Shown: positions 59,296 to 64,000 of the stretch, piece by piece
Position numbering within the stretch: position 1 is the first letter of the stretch
Layout of the letters: every line of letters starts with the position of its first letter
Source: an uncultured Lachnospiraceae bacterium
Lineage (GTDB): Bacteria > Bacillota > Clostridia > Lachnospirales > Lachnospiraceae
NCBI GenBank assembly: GCA_944377405.1
Contig: CALWES010000009.1
Coordinates: 18,865 to 82,864, forward strand
Reading direction: 5' to 3'
Length of the DNA stretch: 64,000 nt
Translations under genes and position numbers: made by a program
The notes under the pieces: generated by a model
What the model saw: only the letters and a program-made list of their open reading frames with translations
What the model was told of the DNA's origin: nothing
The model's database searches: none

Positions 59296-59332
59296 TGTTT
59301 TTTCCTCCTTAAAGCTTTTTCTTTTGTCGCTT

Positions 59333-59354
59333 GGTAAAACTTTCTTGTTTTACC
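59333..59354. promoter_or_regulatory. Second GGTAAA/TTTACC inverted repeat
   Basis: GGTAAAAC and GTTTTACC arms (8 bp) surround 6 bases in the leader of the binding-protein gene. They share the half-site of the operator at 59384-59396 and could be an auxiliary operator. Confidence 0.6.
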
Positions 59355-59373
59355 TCCTCTCTTTAGTGATTTT

Positions 59374-59402
59374 ATTAAAGCATTTTACCTGGTAAATTTC
59401 AA
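59374..59402 (-). promoter_or_regulatory. Sugar operon promoter with internal LacI-type operator
   Basis: TTGAAA (59397-59402), a 17-base spacer and TTTAAT (59374-59379) on the minus strand. The spacer contains the perfect palindrome TTTACC-T-GGTAAA (59384-59396), a classic position for LacI-family repression. Confidence 0.8.
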
Positions 59403-59617
59403 CGATTTTGTTGTAATCTTAAGCATTTTCTATATTTTGTATAATTTTACGCACCTGTTTTTGTGAATATTTTTGCTTCAATCTTCCTGTTGTTGTCCTA
59501 AATCGTTATTGTTTTTAGTAAAATTATTAAAGTTTTATTTTGTTCCGTAAAGATTACGGAAACTGAAGGGAGGGCCGCCTCTGACAGCTTATCCTTTTTC
59601 TTTCCCGGAAATTGTGC
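59403..59617. other. AT-rich region between sugar operon and DUF5662 gene
   Basis: No gene is seen. It carries a perfect palindrome TTCCGTAA-AGA-TTACGGAA at 59543-59561 and runs of A/T. Confidence 0.6.
59543..59561. promoter_or_regulatory. Perfect 19-bp inverted repeat
   Basis: TTCCGTAA and TTACGGAA arms (8 bp each) flank AGA, 69 bases upstream of the DUF5662 start and about 140 bases upstream of the sugar-operon -35. It is a strong operator candidate for an unknown dimeric regulator. Confidence 0.5.
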
Positions 59618-59623
59618 TATCAT
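59618..59623 (+). promoter_or_regulatory. Extended -10 directly before the DUF5662 start codon
   Basis: TGC-TATCAT ends 7 bases before the ATG at 59631, and no ribosome site is visible, so the mRNA may start at or next to the ATG. Confidence 0.4.
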
Positions 59624-59630
59624 TAACAGC

Positions 59631-60251
59631 ATGAAAACCTATGCATTTCAGCAAAAAACATTGCCGGAGCGCTTCTTCGGACATCTGCGCACCGTGCTGA
59701 CCCATAAAAAATACGTGGCGGAGGGCTGCTTCCGGCTGGGCCTTTACCGGCAGGGGATCCTCCATGATCTCTCCAAGTTCTCCCCGGCGGAATTCATCAC
59801 CTCCGTTCGCTATTACGAGGGCTACCGTTCTCCCAATGCCGTGGAGCGGGAGCTCTTTGGCTGTTCCCGGGCCTGGCTCCACCACAAGGGCCGGAACCGG
59901 CACCACTTCGAGTACTGGATCGATTTTTCCGCCAGGACTCCGGACCGGGCCTTCGGCTGCCGGATGCCCCTGCGTTACGTGGCGGAGATGGTCTGTGACC
60001 GTCGGGCCGCCTGCAGGGCCTATCACGGAAAGGAATATACCCAGGCCGACGCCTGGAACTACTATGTCCGCACCAGGGACCGGGTCATCATGCATCCGGA
60101 CACAAGAGCCGTACTGGAAAAGGCCCTGGTCATCATGCGGGACGAGGGAGAGGCGGCAGCCTTTGCCTGGCTAAGGCAGCTTCTGAAACGGACCAAAGGT
60201 ACCGATTACACGGCAGAGGAGCTGGGTCTCAGCCACGATCCCCTTCAATAA
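59631..60251 (+). CDS. DUF5662 family protein
   Basis: The 206-residue protein has conserved His and Asp residues: HDLSKFSPAEF near residue 45 and RAWLHHKGRNRHHFEYWID near 82, which suggest a metal site of HD-like type. I recognise the DUF5662 family but know no function for it. The start ATG 59631 lacks a ribosome site. It is transcribed alone, divergently from the sugar operon, and ends at a strong bidirectional terminator. Confidence 0.8.
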   Translation: MKTYAFQQKTLPERFFGHLRTVLTHKKYVAEGCFRLGLYRQGILHDLSKFSPAEFITSVRYYEGYRSPNAVERELFGCSRAWLHHKGRNRHHFEYWIDFSARTPDRAFGCRMPLRYVAEMVCDRRAACRAYHGKEYTQADAWNYYVRTRDRVIMHPDTRAVLEKALVIMRDEGEAAAFAWLRQLLKRTKGTDYTAEELGLSHDPLQ

Positions 60252-60281
60252 AAAACCGCGCCCGTAAGGCGCACTATATAC

Positions 60282-60340
60282 AAAAAGGGAGTTCCCCATG
60301 GCCGCAAGCCTTTGCAGCCATGTCCTGGAACTCCCTTTTT
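60282..60340. terminator. Bidirectional terminator between DUF5662 and the anti-sigma gene
   Basis: GGGAGTTCC (60287-60295) pairs with GGAACTCCC (60327-60335). A-tract and T-tract flank it. An inner CATGGC/GCCATG stem extends it. Confidence 0.92.
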
Positions 60341-60357
60341 CTTCTTTTTATCCTTCT

Positions 60358-61449
60358 TTATCGGCCTGCCTGCAGGAGCTTTTCTGCTTCCGCCTGGAAC
60401 AGGTCTTCCTTTCCTTCGATCCCCTCTGCCCAGAGGCTGTAGCTTCTGTTATCAACGCTCCAGACCGCAAGGCCTCCTTCCGGTTCCCTGCCGGAGGTAA
60501 AACGGATGGTCAGCTCCACCGGATCCTGCTCTCCTACGGTAAGGGTCCTGGTCCTGCTTTCATCAAAGCTCTCGTAGATCCCGCTGATATCCTCTCCGGT
60601 CTCCGCCGCCAGGCGGTAGGTCACCTCGGTCTGAAGGGCCTTGCTCTGATAACGGACCTGTCCTATGGTTCCTGCGATCAGGCTGTAGGCACTGTCCTCC
60701 GCAAGGCCCTCCGGAATCACCACCGGGATCCCCAGGGCTTCCGACAGGGCTTCTCCGCTGTCCATCTCTACAATGGGATTTGCAATCGATGCGGCAGCCG
60801 CTGCCTGAGTTTCTGATGCCGCATGCCCGGCAGCCGCCTCCTGTTCCCCTGCTTCTGTCTGATCCACAGCATCCTCCGGCATGGCCCGGAACATGGCCGG
60901 AGCCGGAGCCGCCTCCAGGTCCGGAGCCGCTTCATCCATGGCAGCCTCTGCAGCTCCTGTTTCCTGGGCCGTTTCCGCCGGTGCAGCTTCCGGGACTGCC
61001 TTCGGGGCCATGGCGGCGGCCACGCTGCCCTCCGCCACCTGGGCGGAGTCCGCCGAAGCTCCGCTGCTTCCGGACATCGGGATCCCGCTCTCCCGGATAA
61101 AGAAGATCCCAAGGCCGAATACCAGCAGCAGGGAGGCCGCATTCACAAGCCCTCTGTAATGCCCCTTCCATCTTGGGAAGCTCATTATCTTTCCATTCAT
61201 CCGCTCCTGGGCCAGGGTCTGCTTTTCCGCCCTATCCTTCCCCGGTCCTGCAATGGTATCTGCCGAGGCGATCAGCCGCCGGATCTCCATCTGAAATTCC
61301 GGAGAAAATTCATGGTCTTCCTCCCCGGTCTTTCCGGCTGCCTCTTTGTTTCCTTCCTCAAGTTCCTCCTTCAGATCCTCCAGAAGGGCATCGCGGAGCA
61401 GCTCATCAAAGTCCCGGTTATTCTGTTTTTTCAAACGCTTCTCTGACAT
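60358..61449 (-). CDS. Membrane anti-sigma-type protein with C-terminal DUF4367-like domain
   Basis: The 363-residue protein has a charged cytosolic N-terminal part (about 1-95), one membrane span near residues 102-118 (ASLLLVFGLGIFFI), a long Ala/Glu/Pro-rich linker (about 125-230) and an extracellular beta-rich domain (about 240-363, IPVVIPEGLAEDSAYSLIAG) that resembles DUF4367. It follows the ECF sigma gene by 18 bp. By context it should hold the sigma factor inactive at the membrane until a surface signal arrives. Confidence 0.82.
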   Translation of the reverse strand: MSEKRLKKQNNRDFDELLRDALLEDLKEELEEGNKEAAGKTGEEDHEFSPEFQMEIRRLIASADTIAGPGKDRAEKQTLAQERMNGKIMSFPRWKGHYRGLVNAASLLLVFGLGIFFIRESGIPMSGSSGASADSAQVAEGSVAAAMAPKAVPEAAPAETAQETGAAEAAMDEAAPDLEAAPAPAMFRAMPEDAVDQTEAGEQEAAAGHAASETQAAAAASIANPIVEMDSGEALSEALGIPVVIPEGLAEDSAYSLIAGTIGQVRYQSKALQTEVTYRLAAETGEDISGIYESFDESRTRTLTVGEQDPVELTIRFTSGREPEGGLAVWSVDNRSYSLWAEGIEGKEDLFQAEAEKLLQAGR

Positions 61450-61467
61450 CTGACGTCCTTCCTGATC

Positions 61468-62010
61468 CTATTCTGCAGACTGTCTCTCTCCTGCCCCCTT
61501 TGAGAGCTCCTCCTTAAGGAGCCTTCGGGCCCTGGACAGCCGGATATTCACTGTATTGGCATTGATCCCCAGGATCCCTGCCGCCTCCTCTGCCTTCATA
61601 TCGTAAAGACAGCGCAGAATCAGCACCTCCCGGTAATGCTCCGGAAGCCTTCCGATGGCTGCCCTAATCTCCTCCACGCCCTCGGCAGCGATCACTCTGT
61701 CCTCGGGGCTCTCCCCCTGGGGCTCCTCCGCCTCCAGGTCCAGATACACATCTTCTGTGGGAAGGGCATGGCCTCGTTTCCTTGCCATGTCCACCGCCGT
61801 ATTCCGGGCAATAATACAGCACAGGGCTTTGGTCCGAAGCTCCTCCACATCCCGGATCTCATCCACGATCCGGATGATCTTGATAAAGGCCTCCTGGCAT
61901 GCGTCCTCCGCCTCATGGGCATCGGAAAGCACGCCATATGCCTTCTGCCACATGGCCTTCATATAGTGCTCAGCTATGTGATTCAGTTTTTCCTGTCTTG
62001 TCCTCTCCAT
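61468..62010 (-). CDS. ECF-type RNA polymerase sigma factor
   Basis: I place the start at ATG 62010; an upstream TTG (62046) is in frame but has no ribosome site. The 180-residue protein has region 2 (about 10-75, LSDAHEAEDACQEAFIKIIRI) and region 4 (about 115-165, IGRLPEHYREVLILRCLYDM and AGILGINANTVNIRLSRARR). The gene overlaps the upstream DUF4349 gene by 41 bp and precedes the anti-sigma gene. It directs a stress or envelope response. Confidence 0.93.
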   Translation of the reverse strand: MERTRQEKLNHIAEHYMKAMWQKAYGVLSDAHEAEDACQEAFIKIIRIVDEIRDVEELRTKALCCIIARNTAVDMARKRGHALPTEDVYLDLEAEEPQGESPEDRVIAAEGVEEIRAAIGRLPEHYREVLILRCLYDMKAEEAAGILGINANTVNIRLSRARRLLKEELSKGAGERQSAE

Positions 62011-63013
62011 GCCGGCGGTCCGGTCCCTCCGGGTTCTTCGCGGCAAAATCCGCGTATTTCTGCGCCATCCGTTTGCGGCGCCATTTAAGGATACTATATC
62101 CTAAAACGAGGATAATAGCAATCGGTAAAAGCAGGGGCAGTCCCGTGAGGAAAAACAGGGCTCCGTTCCGGAGGATCCCGGTCAGTCTGTCCAGGTTCCT
62201 GGAAAAGCCCGCCTGAAGCTGTGCCCCGAAGCCATCCTCCTCCACCGCCGTAAGGGTCTGGACCTCCGTAATGTACATGCTTACGGTGCTGTATTGGACC
62301 TGATTGTCATAGACCCGCAGCTGGGAATTCAGACTCTCGATCTCATAGCGGATCTCCGAAAGCCGTTTTTCCAATGCAATAAGACTCTCGGTGCTGTTCG
62401 CCTGAGCCAGAAGCTCCATCAGCCGGTCCTGCTCGATCCGCAGGGCTTTTTCCCTGGCCTCGATGTCCGTATAGTCCAGGGTCACGTCCTGTACGTTTTC
62501 GCTCTTTCTGGTAATTTTAGCTCCCGCAAGGGCATTGTCCATGAACTCAGACATCCGGTCCGAGGGGATCCTGGCGGTGATGGTGGCGTTTCTGGTGCCG
62601 GTCTGCCGGCCTCCCGGCGCATAGCTGTCCATATATTCGATATATCCGCCCAAAGCTCCTGCCTCCTCCTGGATCCTGGAAAGGAGCTGGTCATATTCTC
62701 TGGTCTCGGCGTCCAGGCTTACATTCCGGATCAGCTTTCTGGAGAGGGGTGCGTCCGTATCCAGGGAGGCACTGCCCACATCGAGAGACTCCCCGTCTCC
62801 GGCCTGTCCGCTTTCCTCGGAAGCCGCAGATTCCATCACCGATGCCGCCTCCGGAAGGGCCGGGGCCGCCGCCATGGTCTCCTGCACCGCAGCCTGATCA
62901 GCGGAGGTCCTTGATGGCGAGGCCCCTCCGCAGCCTGTGAATAAGAGGGCCGCCACAAGGCCAAATAAGGGGATAAGCTTCCTTGTTCCAATCGTTTTCT
63001 CAGACTTTTTCAT
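61970..63013 (-). CDS. DUF4349 lipoprotein
   Basis: The 347-residue protein has a signal peptide with lipobox FTGC (about 25-28). The DUF4349 domain spans about 90-320 (RKLIRNVSLDAETREYDQL, RNATITARIPSDRMSEFMD and the coiled-coil IEAREKALRIEQDRLMELLAQ), and a membrane span lies near residues 295-315 (LFFLTGLPLLLPIAIILVLG). The function is not established. It precedes the ECF sigma gene with a 41-bp overlap, so the three genes form one envelope-sensing unit. GGGAGGAG precedes the start. Confidence 0.88.
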   Translation of the reverse strand: MKKSEKTIGTRKLIPLFGLVAALLFTGCGGASPSRTSADQAAVQETMAAAPALPEAASVMESAASEESGQAGDGESLDVGSASLDTDAPLSRKLIRNVSLDAETREYDQLLSRIQEEAGALGGYIEYMDSYAPGGRQTGTRNATITARIPSDRMSEFMDNALAGAKITRKSENVQDVTLDYTDIEAREKALRIEQDRLMELLAQANSTESLIALEKRLSEIRYEIESLNSQLRVYDNQVQYSTVSMYITEVQTLTAVEEDGFGAQLQAGFSRNLDRLTGILRNGALFFLTGLPLLLPIAIILVLGYSILKWRRKRMAQKYADFAAKNPEGPDRRHGEDKTGKTESHS

Positions 63014-63123
63014 GATCTCCTCCCTTTCCGACAGGCCTCGTTTCCCGAAGCTCCTGCCTGTTTTTCTTTTCTGTATCTTTTCTATATAATATACGGACCC
63101 ATGGAGAAAAAGCTTTCAGAAAT

Positions 63124-63165
63124 AAAAAAAGCCCGCTGCACATATGATATGCCGATATGTGCAGC
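63124..63165 (-). terminator. Terminator of the rhomboid gene
   Basis: GCTGCACATAT (63135-63145) pairs with ATATGTGCAGC (63155-63165), followed on the minus strand by GGGC and seven Ts. Confidence 0.9.
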
Positions 63166-63193
63166 AGAATCGCATTTTCTACTTATATACAAT

Positions 63194-63814
63194 TCAATCA
63201 TTTCCCCATAGATGGCTGTAGGGATTCCTGGATGCGGCAGGCCGGTAAAGGGGAATGGCAAGAAGGAAGCCGCTTATGGCTCCGCCGATGTGGGCAGCAT
63301 TGTCCACGCCTCCTTCAGAAAGCCCCAGGTATACGCTCAGAAGCAGCATGATCACAAGCTGCTGCAGGGAGAGGTCCTCCAGTCTGCCCCGATTCCGGAT
63401 CACCGCCCACATAAGGCCTCCCACCACACCGAAGACCGCCCCGGAGGCCCCGGCAGACACCAGAAACTCCTGGGTATGGATATGCCAGAACAGGGAGAAC
63501 AGGTTTGCCAGCACCCCCGCAAGAAGATAAAAGATCAGGTATCTCACATGGCCCAGGGCCCGTTCCAGCTTTCCTCCGATCACAAAAAGCACCAGCATAT
63601 TATTTACCAGATGCTCGATGCCAAAGTGCATAAAGCAGGAGGTAAAGAGCCGGTAATATTCATGCTCCTCCAGCACCAGAGGCTCGTACATGGCGCCGTA
63701 GCGAACCATCATATCTAGCTCGTAACGGGTATCCCCCATAAGGCTGAGAAACAGAAAATAAAAGACATTGACTGCCATCAGCCCGTAGGTGACCCATGAA
63801 TCTCTCTTTGACAC
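63194..63814 (-). CDS. Rhomboid family intramembrane serine protease
   Basis: The 206-residue protein has six membrane spans. The catalytic Ser is in SAGASGAVFGVVGG (GxSG near residue 120) and the catalytic His is in AAHIGGAISGFLLAI near 180. The preceding CFMHFGIEHLVNNMLVLFVIG matches the His/Asn segment of rhomboids. It cleaves membrane-protein substrates within the bilayer. It lies between the rRNA terminator and the ECF cluster, with its own terminator. Confidence 0.95.
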   Translation of the reverse strand: MSKRDSWVTYGLMAVNVFYFLFLSLMGDTRYELDMMVRYGAMYEPLVLEEHEYYRLFTSCFMHFGIEHLVNNMLVLFVIGGKLERALGHVRYLIFYLLAGVLANLFSLFWHIHTQEFLVSAGASGAVFGVVGGLMWAVIRNRGRLEDLSLQQLVIMLLLSVYLGLSEGGVDNAAHIGGAISGFLLAIPLYRPAASRNPYSHLWGND

Positions 63815-63864
63815 CGCATCCTCCTTCCCCTTACTTCCGGCACGCTCCTGCCGCCGGAAATAAA

Positions 63865-63895
63865 TAAAAAGAAAGGACAGCTCTTAGGCTGTCCT
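63865..63895 (-). terminator. rRNA operon terminator
   Basis: AGGACAGC (63874-63881) pairs with GCTGTCCT (63888-63895); on the minus strand TTCTTTTTATTT follows. It lies about 65 bp after the 23S 3' end, with no 5S gene between. Confidence 0.88.
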
Positions 63896-63960
63896 GAAGA
63901 TTTCAAATTTCTGGAAATACCTTAAAAACCGAATACCGAAATCAAGAACCAAGAAGCAAT

Positions 63961-64000
63961 GCGGATAAGCCCTCGACCTATTAGTAACAGTCAGCTGAGT
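63961..64000 (-). rRNA. 23S ribosomal RNA, 3' end (partial)
   Basis: On the minus strand the window edge reads the conserved 23S terminal stretch TACTAATAGGTCGAGGGCTT, which equals the E. coli GUACUAAUGAACCGUGAGGCUU end. The mature 3' end should be near 63961. The rest lies outside the window. Confidence 0.9.

Overview
This window reads as chromosomal DNA of a moderately GC-rich, low-G+C-phylum Gram-positive anaerobe, most likely a gut Lachnospiraceae (Clostridium cluster XIVa) relative. The reasons are the Firmicutes-type gene orders (rpsF-ssb-rpsR; gdpP-rplI-dnaB), a MecA adaptor, a methionine T-box leader, strong AGGAGG ribosome binding sites, and sugar ABC transporters that lack a local ATPase. 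The species assignment is inference. Nearly all genes lie on the minus strand, and the window's right edge enters the 3' end of a 23S rRNA gene, also on the minus strand.

Layout. 0-9 kb: tail of a polysaccharide-export locus (Wzt-like ATPase and a methyltransferase-like protein), an Lrp regulator with an aminotransferase, dCMP deaminase, endonuclease III, the Sua5 tRNA-modification enzyme, a 35-aa membrane peptide and a GH18 protein. 9.7-20 kb: mecA, then dnaB-rplI-gdpP with a tiny gene behind dnaB that I read as a selenoprotein (in-frame TGA replacing the second Cys of a CxxC), a sirtuin, gmk, birA, a nitroreductase/flavin-reductase pair, a YitT protein and a nitronate-monooxygenase-like enzyme. 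21-25 kb: metNIQ plus an M20 amidohydrolase under a methionine T-box. 25.5-31.7 kb: accessory stretch with an EamA transporter, a secreted cell-wall-repeat protein, a 52-bp-period repeat array, araD with an FGGY kinase, and an Rpn-family nuclease.

31.8-44 kb: one long branched-chain amino acid locus, ilvB-ilvN-ilvC-ilvD-(DUF815 ATPase)-ilvA-leuA-leuC-leuD-leuB, preceded by an attenuator-like leader. 44.2-45.3 kb: rpsF-ssb-rpsR. 45.5-59.3 kb: a LacI regulator cotranscribed with an osmoprotectant permease/binding-protein pair that lacks its ATPase, then a sugar operon: binding protein, two permeases, GH2 beta-galactosidase, GH65 phosphorylase, EamA transporter, beta-phosphoglucomutase and an M42 peptidase. 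A perfect LacI-type palindrome lies between the -35 and -10 of this operon. 59.6-64 kb: a DUF5662 protein that may be leaderless, an ECF sigma/anti-sigma/DUF4349 lipoprotein cluster, a rhomboid protease and the rRNA operon end without an adjacent 5S gene.

How the genes fit together: the GH65 enzyme should release beta-glucose-1-phosphate, which the beta-phosphoglucomutase converts to glucose-6-phosphate. Together with beta-galactosidase this suggests uptake of oligosaccharides carrying both beta-galactosyl and alpha-glucosyl bonds. The ilv/leu genes make Val and Leu, and Ile from threonine, apart from the final transamination. The most unusual items are the candidate selenoprotein and the 52-bp-period array.
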